Shown here: one piece after another, positions 16,181-25,774 of the stretch
Numbering within the stretch: the first letter of the stretch is position 1
Layout: each line of letters begins with the position of its first letter
Assembly: GCF_015291645.1 (NCBI RefSeq)
Contig: NZ_CP030055.1
Location: 1,798,001-1,862,000, forward strand
Origin: Bradyrhizobium sp. CCBAU 53340
GTDB taxonomy: Bacteria; Pseudomonadota; Alphaproteobacteria; Rhizobiales; Xanthobacteraceae
Direction of reading: 5' to 3'
DNA: 64,000 nt
Program-made: the position numbers and the translations under genes
The notes under the pieces: model-generated
Database searches by the model: none
What the model was told of the DNA's origin: nothing
The model's input: only the letters and a program-made list of their open reading frames with translations

Positions 16181-17281
16181 ATGGACAATTCCCCCTTGAT
16201 TCTTCTCGCCGCGGGCGGCACCGGCGGCCATCTGTTTCCGGCCGAGGCGCTCGGTGTCGAACTGATCCGGCGCGGCTTTCGCGTCCGCCTCGTTACCGAC
16301 GAGCGCGCGCTGCGCTATAGCGGGCTGTTCAGCAAGGACATGATCGACGTCGTCGCGAGCGAGACCGCGCGCGGACGCAATCCGCTTCAGATCGCTTATG
16401 CCGGCCTCACGCTCGCCACCGGCACACTCTCGGCGTACCGTCTGATCAAGCGATTGAAGCCTGCCGCCGTCGTCGGCTTCGGCGGCTATCCGACATTGCC
16501 GCCGCTGGTCGCCGCGAAATTCGCAGGCGTGCCCGGGATTATCCACGAGGCCAATGCCGTGCTCGGCCGCGCCAACCGCTTCCTGTCGGGCCGTGTCCGC
16601 GCTATCGCAACGTCGCTGCCGGGCGTGCTCGACCGCGATCCCGCGCTGTCGGCAAAGACCACGACAGTCGGCACGCCGATGCGGCCGGCGGTTCTTGCGG
16701 CAGCGGCGGTGCCATATTCCGCACCCGAAGTGAACGGACCGTTGCGCCTGCTCGTGGTCGGCGGCAGCCAGGGCGCGCGCATCATGGCCGATATCGTGCC
16801 TGACGCGATCGAACGGCTCGAGCCCGCGCTGTGGGGACGGCTGATCCTGACCCAGCAGGTGCGCGACGAGGACATGAGCCGCGTGCGCGCGGTCTACGAC
16901 AAGCTCAAGATCAATGTTGAGCTCGCGCCGTTCTTCACGGATCTGCCGGCGCGGCTGGCGTCCAATCATCTCGTGGTATCGCGCTCCGGCGCCGGCACGG
17001 TGGCCGAGCTCGCCGCGATCGGCCGGCCCTCGATCCTGGTGCCGCTGCCGGGCTCGATCGACCAGGACCAGTTCGCCAATGCCGGCGTGCTGGCCAAGGT
17101 CGACGGCGCCATCCGCATCCCGCAAACCGAGTTCACGCCCGACCGTCTCGCCGCCGAGATCTCTGCCTTTGCCGCCGAGCCGGCGCGCCTCGCCGCCATG
17201 GCTTCGGCGGCGAAGGCGGCAGGCCGGCTCGATGCCGCCGAGCGGCTGGCCGATCTGGTGGTGAAGGTCGCGGGAATCTGA
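16181..17281 (+). CDS. murG: UDP-GlcNAc:lipid I N-acetylglucosaminyltransferase MurG
   Basis: A 366-residue GT-B glycosyltransferase on the inner face of the membrane that converts lipid I to lipid II. The N-terminal glycine-rich loop GGTGGHLFP spans residues 12-20. The second half has VVGGSQGARI, SRSGAGTVAELAAIGRPSIL and PLPGSIDQDQFANA, the donor-sugar binding blocks. Length and order are typical. A 121-base gap leads to murC. Confidence 0.97.
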   Translation: MDNSPLILLAAGGTGGHLFPAEALGVELIRRGFRVRLVTDERALRYSGLFSKDMIDVVASETARGRNPLQIAYAGLTLATGTLSAYRLIKRLKPAAVVGFGGYPTLPPLVAAKFAGVPGIIHEANAVLGRANRFLSGRVRAIATSLPGVLDRDPALSAKTTTVGTPMRPAVLAAAAVPYSAPEVNGPLRLLVVGGSQGARIMADIVPDAIERLEPALWGRLILTQQVRDEDMSRVRAVYDKLKINVELAPFFTDLPARLASNHLVVSRSGAGTVAELAAIGRPSILVPLPGSIDQDQFANAGVLAKVDGAIRIPQTEFTPDRLAAEISAFAAEPARLAAMASAAKAAGRLDAAERLADLVVKVAGI

Positions 17282-17402
17282 CGCGAAAAAGCCCTTGTCT
17301 TCGTCTTCCAAAGCGGGGCATCCAGTAGGGACGGCGCGACTGATTTGGCCGTGATGTCAGCCGGACGCCGCCGTTTTCGGCGGCAAGGTCAGGGAACAGA
17401 GC

Positions 17403-18806
17403 ATGAGACTGCCGCGCGAGATCGGACCCATCCACTTCGTCGGGATCGGCGGGATCGGCATGAGCGGTATCGCCGAGGTGCTGGTCAATCTCGGCTATGC
17501 CGTGCAGGGCTCGGACGCCTCCGACAATTACAATCTCGACCGTCTGCGCAAGAAGGGCGCGAAGGTCTCGGTCGGCCACAAGGCGGAGAATGTCGACGGC
17601 GCCGACGTCGTTGTCGTGTCCTCCGCGATCAAGCGCGACAATCCGGAATTGATGGCGGCGCGCGAGCGTCGCATTCCCGTGGTGCGGCGCGCCGAGATGC
17701 TGGCCGAACTGATGCGGCTGAAGAGCTGTGTCGCGATTGCCGGCACTCACGGCAAGACCACCACGACCACCATGGTCGCGACGCTTCTCGATGCCGGCGG
17801 GCTTGATCCGACCGTGATCAACGGCGGCATCATCAATGCCTATGGCTCCAACGCACGTCTCGGCGCCGGCGACTGGATGGTGGTCGAGGCCGACGAGAGC
17901 GACGGCACGTTCCTCAAGCTGCCGACCGATGTCGCGATCGTCACCAATGTCGATCCCGAGCATCTCGATCACTTCAAGACGTTCGAGGCCGTGCAGGACG
18001 CATTCCGGCATTTCGTCGAGAACCTGCCGTTCTACGGCTTTGCCGTGATGTGCATCGATCATCCCGTGGTGCAGAGCCTCGTCGGCAAGATCGAGGATCG
18101 CCGCATCATCACCTACGGCGAGAACCCGCAGGCTGACGCGCGATTGCTCGACCTGACGCCCATGGGTGGCGGATCAAAATTCAAGGTCGCGTTCCGCGAT
18201 CGCAAGACCGGCGCCGTGCACGAGATTGCTGATTTGATGCTGCCGATGCCGGGCCGCCACAACGCCTCCAACGCGACGGCCGCGATCGCGGTGGCGCGCG
18301 AGCTCGGCGTCTCGGACGAGGCGATCCGCAAGGCGATCGCGGGCTTCGGCGGCGTCAAGCGCCGCTTCACCAAGACAGGCGAATGGAACGGCGTCACCGT
18401 GATCGACGATTACGGCCATCACCCCGTCGAGATCGCGGCAGTGCTGAAGGCGGCGCGGGAATCCACCAACGGCAAGATCATCGCCGTGGTGCAGCCGCAT
18501 CGCTACACCCGCCTGCAATCGCTGTTCGAGGAATTTTGCACCTGCTTCAACGACGCGGATGCGGTGGTCGTCGCCGATGTCTATGCGGCCGGCGAGACGC
18601 CGATCGACGGTGTCGATCGCGACCATTTCGTCGCAGGCCTGCGCGCCCATGGTCATCGCGAGGTGATCCCGCTGCCGGCGGCGACGGAGCTTCCGGGCAT
18701 CGTCAAGGGACTGGCGAAGTCGGGCGATCTCGTCGTGTGCCTCGGCGCCGGCAACATCACGCAATGGGCCTATGCACTGCCGGACCAGTTGAAGGCGCTG
18801 GGGTAG
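17403..18806 (+). CDS. murC: UDP-N-acetylmuramate--L-alanine ligase MurC
   Basis: A 467-residue Mur ligase that adds the first stem residue, L-alanine. The N-terminal [15 protein letters not shown] block (11-25) is diagnostic of MurC, and the P-loop AGTHGKTT is at 113-120. [10 protein letters not shown] and [11 protein letters not shown] are the other conserved blocks. Preceded by a good AGGGAACAGAGC ribosome-binding stretch. murB begins 4 bases after the stop. Confidence 0.97.
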   Translation: MRLPREIGPIHFVGIGGIGMSGIAEVLVNLGYAVQGSDASDNYNLDRLRKKGAKVSVGHKAENVDGADVVVVSSAIKRDNPELMAARERRIPVVRRAEMLAELMRLKSCVAIAGTHGKTTTTTMVATLLDAGGLDPTVINGGIINAYGSNARLGAGDWMVVEADESDGTFLKLPTDVAIVTNVDPEHLDHFKTFEAVQDAFRHFVENLPFYGFAVMCIDHPVVQSLVGKIEDRRIITYGENPQADARLLDLTPMGGGSKFKVAFRDRKTGAVHEIADLMLPMPGRHNASNATAAIAVARELGVSDEAIRKAIAGFGGVKRRFTKTGEWNGVTVIDDYGHHPVEIAAVLKAARESTNGKIIAVVQPHRYTRLQSLFEEFCTCFNDADAVVVADVYAAGETPIDGVDRDHFVAGLRAHGHREVIPLPAATELPGIVKGLAKSGDLVVCLGAGNITQWAYALPDQLKALG

Positions 18807-18810
18807 CGCG

Positions 18811-19728
18811 GTGAGCTTTCCCGACATCACCCCCTCGCTGAAAGCCGCAATGCCTGACCTCCGCGGCCGGCTGCTCGCGAACCAGTCGCTGGCCGAGCTC
18901 ACCTGGTTTCGCGTCGGCGGGCCGGCGCAGGTGCTGTTCACACCGGCGGACGAGGACGATCTCGCTTATTTCCTCGCGCACCTCGCAAGTGACATTCCGG
19001 TCTATGTGGTCGGCGTCGGCTCCAACCTGATCGTGCGCGATGGCGGCATTGCGGGCGTGGTGATCCGCCTCGCGCCGCGTGCGTTTGGTGAAGCTACCGC
19101 GAGCGGCGATGTCGTCACCGCCGGGGCGGCTGCGCTCGACAAGCGCGTGGCGGAGGTCGCCGTTGGCGCCAATATCGGCGGGCTCGAATTCTTCTTCGGC
19201 ATTCCCGGCACCATCGGCGGCGCGCTGCGCATGAATGCGGGTGCCAATGGCGGCGAGACCAAGGACGTGCTGATCGAGGCGCGCGGGGTCGGGCGCGACG
19301 GCACCAAGCACCTCTTCTCCAACGCCGACATGAAGTTCGTTTACCGCAATAGCGGCGTCGATCCATCCATCATCTTCACGTCCGCGCGCTTTCGCGGCGA
19401 GATCAGGGATGCGGAGGCGATCCGTGCAAGGATGGCGGAGGTGCAGAGCCACCGCGAGACCGCGCAGCCGATCCGCGAAAAGACCGGCGGCTCGACCTTC
19501 AAGAATCCGCCCGGCCATTCTGCCTGGAAGCTCGTCGATGCGGCCGGCTGCCGCGGCCTCCGCGTCGGTGGTGCGCAGGTCTCGGAGATGCACTGCAATT
19601 TCCTGATCAACACCGGCGATGCCACCGCGCACGACATCGAGACGCTGGGCGAGACCGTGCGCGAACGCGTGAAGGCGAATTCCGGGATTGAACTGCACTG
19701 GGAAATCAAGCGGATTGGGGTTTCATGA
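18811..19728 (+). CDS. murB: UDP-N-acetylenolpyruvoylglucosamine reductase MurB
   Basis: A 305-residue FAD enzyme that reduces the enolpyruvyl group with NADPH to give UDP-MurNAc. FAD-binding blocks [13 protein letters not shown] and [20 protein letters not shown] are present, as is GGSTFKNP with the catalytic serine and the late FLINTGDAT. The compact form without the extra loop is type II MurB. The start is GTG at 18811, 4 bases after murC. An ATG at 18850 is in frame but would remove conserved N-terminal residues. Confidence 0.96.
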   Translation: MSFPDITPSLKAAMPDLRGRLLANQSLAELTWFRVGGPAQVLFTPADEDDLAYFLAHLASDIPVYVVGVGSNLIVRDGGIAGVVIRLAPRAFGEATASGDVVTAGAAALDKRVAEVAVGANIGGLEFFFGIPGTIGGALRMNAGANGGETKDVLIEARGVGRDGTKHLFSNADMKFVYRNSGVDPSIIFTSARFRGEIRDAEAIRARMAEVQSHRETAQPIREKTGGSTFKNPPGHSAWKLVDAAGCRGLRVGGAQVSEMHCNFLINTGDATAHDIETLGETVRERVKANSGIELHWEIKRIGVS

Positions 19729-19733
19729 TCACC

Positions 19734-19833
19734 GTCATTCCGGGATGCGCCGTTAGGCGCAGGCCCGGAATCCATAATACCAGGCTGTGGTTATGGATTC
19801 CGGGCTCGCGACTTCGTCGCGCCCCGGAATGAC
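19734..19833. repeat. Intergenic palindrome, family A
   Basis: Starts GTCATTCCGGGATGCGCCG and ends GCGCCCCGGAATGAC, with inner arms CCGGAATCCATAA / TTATGGATTCCGG. It starts 5 bases after the murB stop, between murB and ddl. Confidence 0.8.
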
Positions 19834-19854
19834 GAACTGGAGATATTTCAGGCT

Positions 19855-20847
19855 ATGAACATGCGCATCACCATCCTCTTCGGCGGCTCCAATCGCGAAC
19901 GCCTGGTCTCTGTCGCGTCGGCTCAAGCGCTGCACCAGGCGCTGCCCGAGGCTGAGCTCTGGTTCTGGGACGTCGAGGACAAGGTGCATGTCGTGCAGTC
20001 GAAGCAGTTGCTCGAACATGCCCGTCCCTTCGAGGACGAATTCAAGCCAGGCACGTCAGGCATTCCGCTGGCGCAGGCGCTGGACAAGGCCAAGGCGGAA
20101 GATCGCGTCCTCGTGCTCAGCCTGCATGGGGGCAGCGCGGAGAACGGCGAATTGCAGGTGATGTGCGAAGCGCGCGGCGTGCCGTTCACCGGCTCCGGCT
20201 CGGCTTCCTCGCATCTCGCCTTCGACAAGATCGCAGCCAAGCGCTTTGCCACGCTCGGCGGCGTGACGCCGCCCGCGGGCATCGCGCTCGAAAATATCGA
20301 TGAGGCCTTCGCCGAATACGGCCGGCTGATCGCAAAGCCGGCGCGCGACGGTTCGAGCTATGGCCTGATCTTCGTCAACGCGAAGCAGGATCTCGTTGCC
20401 GTCCGCAATGCGGCCGAGCACGAAGAATATGTGATCGAACCCTACATCGCGGGCATCGAGGCGACCTGCGGCGTGCTGGAGCGGCTGGATGGATCGATCA
20501 TCTCGCTGCCGCCGATCGAGATCGTTCCGGGCGAGGGCAGTTTCGACTACGCCGCAAAATATCTGCTGTCGACGACCCAGGAGATCTGCCCCGGCCGGTT
20601 TTCGCCCGAGGTCACCGCCGCGCTGAAAGAGCAGGCGATGCTGGCGCACCGGGCAATGTCCTGCGCCGGCTATTCCCGCTCCGACTTCATCGTCTCGGAC
20701 AAGGGGCTGGTCTATCTCGAAACCAACACGCTCCCCGGGCTGACCAAGTCCTCGCTCTACCCCAAGGCGCTGAAAGCCGAAGGCATCGCATTCGTCGATT
20801 TCCTCCGCGACCTGATCGAGCTCGCCGTGCGGCGGGTGCGGAAATAG
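19855..20847 (+). CDS. ddl: D-alanine--D-alanine ligase
   Basis: A 330-residue ATP-grasp enzyme joining two D-alanines for MurF. The glycine loop is FGGSNRERLVS, slightly unusual for the family's GGxSxEREVS, but the catalytic Glu is kept. KPARDGSSYG carries the catalytic Ser, FDYAAKY the Tyr typical of D-Ala-D-Ala rather than D-Ala-D-Lac ligases, and ETNTLPGLT the metal-binding end. It is about 20 residues longer than E. coli DdlB. Start at ATG 19855; ATG 19861 is also possible. Placement between murB and ftsQ matches the standard dcw order. Confidence 0.92.
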   Translation: MNMRITILFGGSNRERLVSVASAQALHQALPEAELWFWDVEDKVHVVQSKQLLEHARPFEDEFKPGTSGIPLAQALDKAKAEDRVLVLSLHGGSAENGELQVMCEARGVPFTGSGSASSHLAFDKIAAKRFATLGGVTPPAGIALENIDEAFAEYGRLIAKPARDGSSYGLIFVNAKQDLVAVRNAAEHEEYVIEPYIAGIEATCGVLERLDGSIISLPPIEIVPGEGSFDYAAKYLLSTTQEICPGRFSPEVTAALKEQAMLAHRAMSCAGYSRSDFIVSDKGLVYLETNTLPGLTKSSLYPKALKAEGIAFVDFLRDLIELAVRRVRK

Positions 20848-21195
20848 TTAGGATTGGTTAACGGCTGGACCGGCCAAAACGCCCGGTTTGGTAGCAAGAA
20901 CCGGTAAAATGCCGGATATCGTGGCGCAACTGCCTCACTTGCCTTGGCAAAAAGCATCCCGCGTTAACGAATTTTACCTTTTGTTTACCAGGACGTCCGA
21001 AGGTTAACGCTGGCGGCGCATATGGCGTTTTGGCTGTCGGCGCGTGAGCCGTTTCGGGTTGTTCCCGACCGGCGAACGCTTTGAAGGGGAGCGGTTTCTT
21101 CACCCGAAGACCATCACCCGGCCCGGCACGACCGAGACGTCATGTTCGCCAGGACCCGCGCAGTGTCGTGGGCAAACTGTTGATGAGCTCGTGCA
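20848..21195 (+). promoter_or_regulatory. Intergenic region with CtrA-like site upstream of ftsQ
   Basis: A 348-base gap without a convincing gene. It is AT-richer than its surroundings and contains several TTAAC/TTACC words. The best is TTAC-N7-TTACC at 20974-20989, and a TTAAC begins 10 bases before it. In Caulobacter the ftsQA promoter is CtrA-controlled. The ftsQA(Z) promoter is probably here. Confidence 0.45.
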
Positions 21196-22221
21196 ATGGA
21201 TGGTGCAGGAAGCCTCACCCGGTCGTTTGTGAGATCGCTGAGGCCCCAAGCTGACCTGAAGGCGGCCGCTATCGGAGCGGTCGTGCTTCTGCGCGAGTGG
21301 GTGCAGGACAAGCGCCAGGAAAGACTTCAAGAGAAGCGCGCCGCTGCCAAGCAGAAAATGAAGGCCAAGGCCGTCGTCGAGCGTGAGCCGCCGCCGCGCG
21401 TGGTGGCGCTGGTCGAGCGCTATCTGCCGCGCCGGGTCGGGATCACCATGACCGTGCTGCTCCTGGTCGGCAGCTGCGGCCTCGGCATCGTCAAGGGCGG
21501 CCATCTGCAGGATTTCATCACCGCGGTCAGCGACGCGCGCAACGCCATGGCCAATTCGGCCGGCTTCCGCATCACCTCGGTTGTGATCAACGGCCGCAAG
21601 CAGCTCACCCAGGACGAGATTCTGGCAACCGGCGGCGTCAGTGGCCGCTCGTCGCTGCTGTTCCTCGATGCCGACGACGTCCGTGACAAGCTCAAGGCCA
21701 ATCCCTGGATCGCGGACGCGACCGTGCTGAAGCTCTATCCGGGCCAGCTCATGATCGAGATCACCGAGCGCAAGGCGTTCGCGCTGTGGCAGGAGGCCGG
21801 CCGGCTCTCGGTCATCGCCGACGACGGCGCCGTGCTCGAACCCTATGTCTCGCGCCGGTTCCTGTCGCTGCCGCTCGTGGTCGGCAAGGGCGCCGACACG
21901 CAGGCCCGCGACTTCCTGGCGCTGCTGGCGCGCTATCCGCAGGTCAATTCGGTGACCAAGGCCGCGATCTATGTCGGTGAGCGGCGCTGGAACCTGAGGC
22001 TGAAGGATGGCCTCGACATCCGCCTGCCCGAGCAGGACGTCGGCAATGCACTCGCCGCGCTCTCCAAATTCGACAAGGACGACAGGCTGTTCTCGAAGGA
22101 CATCGTCGCGGTCGATATGCGCCTGCCTGACCGCCTGGTGGTGCAGCTGTCCGACGACGCCGCCAAGGCGCGCGACGACCTGTTCAAAGACAAGAAGAAA
22201 AAGAAGGCCGATCCCGTATGA
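21196..22221 (+). CDS. ftsQ: Cell division protein FtsQ
   Basis: A 341-residue bitopic divisome protein. It has a long basic, coiled-coil-prone cytoplasmic N-terminus (REWVQDKRQERLQEKRAAAKQK), one membrane segment at about 77-95, a POTRA domain (about 117-185, FRITSVVINGRKQLTQDEIL) and the FtsQ/DivIB beta domain to about 325, ending in a lysine-rich tail. It recruits FtsL and FtsB and restrains septal synthesis until assembly. The start is not strongly supported by a ribosome-binding site. It overlaps ftsA by four bases (ATGA). Confidence 0.93.
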   Translation: MDGAGSLTRSFVRSLRPQADLKAAAIGAVVLLREWVQDKRQERLQEKRAAAKQKMKAKAVVEREPPPRVVALVERYLPRRVGITMTVLLLVGSCGLGIVKGGHLQDFITAVSDARNAMANSAGFRITSVVINGRKQLTQDEILATGGVSGRSSLLFLDADDVRDKLKANPWIADATVLKLYPGQLMIEITERKAFALWQEAGRLSVIADDGAVLEPYVSRRFLSLPLVVGKGADTQARDFLALLARYPQVNSVTKAAIYVGERRWNLRLKDGLDIRLPEQDVGNALAALSKFDKDDRLFSKDIVAVDMRLPDRLVVQLSDDAAKARDDLFKDKKKKKADPV

Positions 22222-23540
22222 CCGGTCTTGACCGCACCCAGACGCCGAAGACGCGCCCGATGCCGCACAAGCGCGGCGGCCTCGTTGCCTGCCTCGACAT
22301 CGGCACCAGCAAGATCGCCTGCATGATCGCGCGGCTGAAGCCGTCGGCGCCGAGCGAAGCCTTGCGCGGCCGCACCCATGCGGTGGAATTGATCGGTTAC
22401 AGCCAGATCCAGTCGCGCGGCATGAAGGCCGGCGCGGTGATCGATCTCGCCGAATGCGAGCAGGCGGTGCGCCAGGCCGTCGGGCTCGCCGAGAAAATGG
22501 CCAAGGTGCGGGTCGAGTCGGTGCTGCTGTCGGTCTCCGGCGGACGGCTCGCGGGCCAGTTGGTTGAAGCCGCTGCCGACATTCGCGGCGGCGCGGTGAC
22601 GCCGGCCGATGTCAGCCGCGTCACTTCCACCGGCATGCGCCACGCCACCGGCGAGGGCCGCACCGTGCTGCATGCGCTGCCGGTTGGCTACACGCTCGAC
22701 GGCGTCAAGGGCATTCGTGATCCCCGCGGCATGGTCGCGCATCAGTTCGGTGTCGACATGAACGTCGTCACCTGTGATGCCACGGTGGCGCGGAACCTGA
22801 TGCTGGCGGTCGAGCGCTGCCACATCAATGTCGAAGCCATGGCAGCGAGCCCCTATGTGGCCGGGCTGTCGGTGCTGACCGACGACGAGGCCGATCTCGG
22901 CGCTGCCGTGGTCGAGATGGGCGCGGGCACCACCACGATCGCGGTCTATTCCGGCGGCCGCTTCGTGCACGCGGCCGGATTTGCGGTCGGCGGGCAACAC
23001 ATCACGATGGATCTTGCGCGCGGACTCTCGGCGACCATTGCCGATGCCGAGCGAATCAAGACCTTATACGGCACCGTCATCACCGGCGGATCGGACTCGC
23101 GTGAGCTGATGTCTGTACCGACGGCCGGTGACGACCAGGATCTGCCGCAGATCGTTTCGCGCGCCACCATCGCCACCATCGTCAAGCATCGTGCCGAGGA
23201 AGTCTTCGAAATGGTTCGGGACAAGCTGAAGGATTCGCCCTTCGCGGCAGAGCCCAAAGGCCGCGTCGTGCTCTCCGGCGGCGCTTCGCAGCTCACCGGC
23301 CTCGTCGAACTCGGAACACAGATTCTCGGCCGGCCCGTGCGGGTCGGTCGTCCGCTCGGATTTGGCCGGCTGCCCAACGAGGCGAAGAACGCCGCGTTCG
23401 CGGTGCCGGCCGGACTTCTCGTCTACCCGCAATATGTTCACCTCGAACATGTCGAACCGCGGCATACGCGGCAGCAGGTCAAGACAGGGACCGGCGGTTA
23501 TTTCGGAAAGGTCGGACGATGGCTACGCGAGGGCTTTTGA
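22218..23540 (+). CDS. ftsA: Cell division protein FtsA
   Basis: A 440-residue actin-like ATPase that tethers FtsZ to the membrane and signals to the late divisome. Phosphate-binding loop CLDIGTSKIACMIAR lies near residues 25-40, followed by the SHS2/1C subdomain (SVSGGRLAGQLVEA) and GAAVVEMGAGTTTIAVY, the second phosphate loop. The C-terminal end KVGRWLREGF is the amphipathic membrane-targeting helix. Translationally coupled to ftsQ. Confidence 0.96.
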   Translation: MTGLDRTQTPKTRPMPHKRGGLVACLDIGTSKIACMIARLKPSAPSEALRGRTHAVELIGYSQIQSRGMKAGAVIDLAECEQAVRQAVGLAEKMAKVRVESVLLSVSGGRLAGQLVEAAADIRGGAVTPADVSRVTSTGMRHATGEGRTVLHALPVGYTLDGVKGIRDPRGMVAHQFGVDMNVVTCDATVARNLMLAVERCHINVEAMAASPYVAGLSVLTDDEADLGAAVVEMGAGTTTIAVYSGGRFVHAAGFAVGGQHITMDLARGLSATIADAERIKTLYGTVITGGSDSRELMSVPTAGDDQDLPQIVSRATIATIVKHRAEEVFEMVRDKLKDSPFAAEPKGRVVLSGGASQLTGLVELGTQILGRPVRVGRPLGFGRLPNEAKNAAFAVPAGLLVYPQYVHLEHVEPRHTRQQVKTGTGGYFGKVGRWLREGF

Positions 23541-23627
23541 TGACCGCTTTCCACAAATGTCTGATTTCACCAACTCCCGCGGCCGCAGGCCGGGGCGAAC
23601 CCACGCGCGCGTGATCGAGAGGCAAAC

Positions 23628-25412
23628 ATGACCATCAGCATCAACGTTCCTGATATTCACGAGTTGAAGCCCCGGATCACCGTGTTCGGCGTCGGCGGCG
23701 CTGGTGGCAACGCCGTCAACAACATGATCACGGCGGGCCTGCAGGGCGTCGACTTCGTGGTCGCCAACACCGACGCGCAGGCGCTGACGATGTCGAAGGC
23801 GCAGCGCATCGTGCAGATGGGCACCGCGGTGACGCAAGGGCTGGGCGCCGGTTCGCAGCCGAATGTCGGCGCGGCCGCCGCTGAAGAGGTCATCGACGAA
23901 TTGCGCGACCATCTCTCGGGCGCAAACATGGTGTTCGTCACCGCCGGCATGGGCGGCGGTACCGGCACCGGCGCTGCTCCCGTCATCGCCAAGACCGCGC
24001 GCGACATGGGCATCCTCACCGTCGGCGTCGTGACCAAGCCCTTCCACTTCGAGGGCGGCCGCCGCATGCGCACCGCGGAAGCCGGCATCAACGAGCTGCA
24101 CAAAGTCGTCGACACCCTGCTGATCATCCCGAACCAGAACCTGTTCCGGGTCGCCAACGAGAAGACCACCTTCGCCGACGCCTTCGCGATGGCCGACCAG
24201 GTGCTCTACTCGGGCGTCGCCTGCATCACCGACCTGATGGTCAAGGAAGGCCTGATCAACCTCGACTTCGCTGACGTGAGAGCGGTGATGAGGGAAATGG
24301 GCAAGGCGATGATGGGCACGGGCGAAGCCTCCGGCGACAAGCGTGCGCTGACCGCCGCTGAAGCCGCGATCGCCAACCCGCTGATCGATGACAGCTCGAT
24401 GAAGGGTGCCAAGGGCCTCCTGATCTCGATCACCGGCGGCAAGGACCTGACCCTGTTCGAGGTCGACGAAGCCGCGACCCGCATCCGCGAGGAAGTCGAT
24501 CAGGACGCCAACATCATCGTCGGCGCGACCTTCGACGAAGCGCTCGACGGCCTGATCCGCGTCTCGGTCGTCGCCACCGGCATCGAGCAGGCGGCAATCG
24601 CCCGTAACAGCCAGGCCACTTCCGCTCCGGTCGCGAATGCCGCGCCGCAGCAGCTGCAGCAGGCCCCCGCGGCTCCCGCAGCGGCTGCCGAGAGCCGTCT
24701 CGCCGATCTGACCGCGCGCCTCCGCGCCGACAACCAGCGCCTGGCCGAACGCGCCCAGAAGCTGGAAGCGCAGACCCCGGCCGCCGCGCCCGTCGCGCCG
24801 CGTCCCAATGTCGAGCGTGCCGCCCTTGCGGCCATCGCGGCTGCCGTTGCCGAAGTTCCGCAGGCGCCCGCGCCGCAGACCTATGGCGACGTCACCGTTC
24901 GCCCGATCGCGCAGAAGCCGACGCTGTTTCCGGAGCCCGAGCAGGCATCGATGACCATGCAGGAGCCGATGACGCCCGAGACCTTCATCCCGCCGCAGGC
25001 CGAGCGTGCACCGCCGCGCGCGCCGCGCATGCCGCGCCTCGATGAGCTGCCGATGCCGGCCCAGGCCGAGATTCGTCAGGCCCGTGGCGAGGTCGAGGAC
25101 GAGACCCCGCAGAAGACCCGCCTGTCGCTGCTCCAGCGCCTCGCCAATGTCGGCCTTGGCCGTCGGGACGAGGAGACCGAGGCACCGATCGCCGCGCGGA
25201 CCGCTGGTCCCGCAATGCCGCCGCTGCCGGACCGCAAGCCGCAGAAGACGGTGCAGCAGCAGATCGCAGCAAGCGAGCCGGTATCGGAGTATGCTCGTCG
25301 TCCTGCGCCGCAGGGTCTCGACGCCCATGGCCGCCCCGCACCTGTTGCGCCGGCGCCACAGGGAGACGACCATCTTGATATCCCGGCCTTCCTGCGGCGG
25401 CAGGCGACCTGA
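23628..25412 (+). CDS. ftsZ: Cell division protein FtsZ
   Basis: A 594-residue tubulin-like GTPase that forms the Z ring. The tubulin signature GGGTGTG is at 109-115, and the GTPase and C-terminal core domains end near residue 320. A long Ala/Pro/Gln/Glu-rich disordered linker (about 321-578) follows, and the conserved C-terminal peptide [10 protein letters not shown] ends the protein, the docking site for FtsA and regulators. The linker is far longer than in E. coli (383 residues total) but usual for rhizobial FtsZ1. An 87-base gap follows ftsA; a terminator follows ftsZ. Confidence 0.97.
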   Translation: MTISINVPDIHELKPRITVFGVGGAGGNAVNNMITAGLQGVDFVVANTDAQALTMSKAQRIVQMGTAVTQGLGAGSQPNVGAAAAEEVIDELRDHLSGANMVFVTAGMGGGTGTGAAPVIAKTARDMGILTVGVVTKPFHFEGGRRMRTAEAGINELHKVVDTLLIIPNQNLFRVANEKTTFADAFAMADQVLYSGVACITDLMVKEGLINLDFADVRAVMREMGKAMMGTGEASGDKRALTAAEAAIANPLIDDSSMKGAKGLLISITGGKDLTLFEVDEAATRIREEVDQDANIIVGATFDEALDGLIRVSVVATGIEQAAIARNSQATSAPVANAAPQQLQQAPAAPAAAAESRLADLTARLRADNQRLAERAQKLEAQTPAAAPVAPRPNVERAALAAIAAAVAEVPQAPAPQTYGDVTVRPIAQKPTLFPEPEQASMTMQEPMTPETFIPPQAERAPPRAPRMPRLDELPMPAQAEIRQARGEVEDETPQKTRLSLLQRLANVGLGRRDEETEAPIAARTAGPAMPPLPDRKPQKTVQQQIAASEPVSEYARRPAPQGLDAHGRPAPVAPAPQGDDHLDIPAFLRRQAT

Positions 25413-25439
25413 GAATTGTTACAATAAGGCAGACGCAAA

Positions 25440-25475
25440 AAGGCCCCGGCGGGAAGCTTGCCGGGGCCTTTCCTT
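25440..25475 (+). terminator. Rho-independent terminator after ftsZ
   Basis: AAGGCCCCGGC at 25440-25450 pairs perfectly with GCCGGGGCCTT at 25460-25470 around a 9-base loop, followed by TCCTTATT. It ends the dcw transcription unit 28 bases after the ftsZ stop. Confidence 0.85.
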
Positions 25476-25774
25476 ATTCTCCGTGCATATCCGGATTGCA
25501 CGTTCAAGCAACTGATTTTAAATCATTAATTACCTGTTCGGTGGTTCAGTAAAGCTGCCGATAACGGCCCCGAACCTCGGCGCAATTTGGTTAAGCCTTG
25601 GCGCGAATACGGCGGGTTTGGGGTAACAATCGGTAAAAAAGCGTGAGTTGGCGCTGTTTGGGGCAGTGACTATGGTTTGCCGTGACTTGGGGATACGGAG
25701 ATTCGGACGGTCGATCTCGATCGGTCAGTCGGGTCTCGTATAAGTCGCAGTGGGTCGTAGTGGGGCGGTTCCTG
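25476..25774 (+). promoter_or_regulatory. Upstream region of lpxC
   Basis: About 300 bases without a gene, AT-rich at its left end (TTTTAAATCATTAATTACC). It contains GTAACAATCGGTAAA, an inverted TTAC-N6-TTAC arrangement. The lpxC promoter must be here since a strong terminator precedes it. No clear -10/-35 was assigned. Confidence 0.35.

Noticed and set aside
19855..20847. D-alanine--D-lactate ligase (vancomycin-resistance type)
   Set aside because: The Tyr in the DYAAKY block, typical of D-Ala-D-Ala ligases, is present, and the gene is in the dcw position.
23523..25373. 616-codon minus-strand frame opposite ftsZ
   Set aside because: Long only because of high third-position GC; ftsZ on the other strand is unambiguous.
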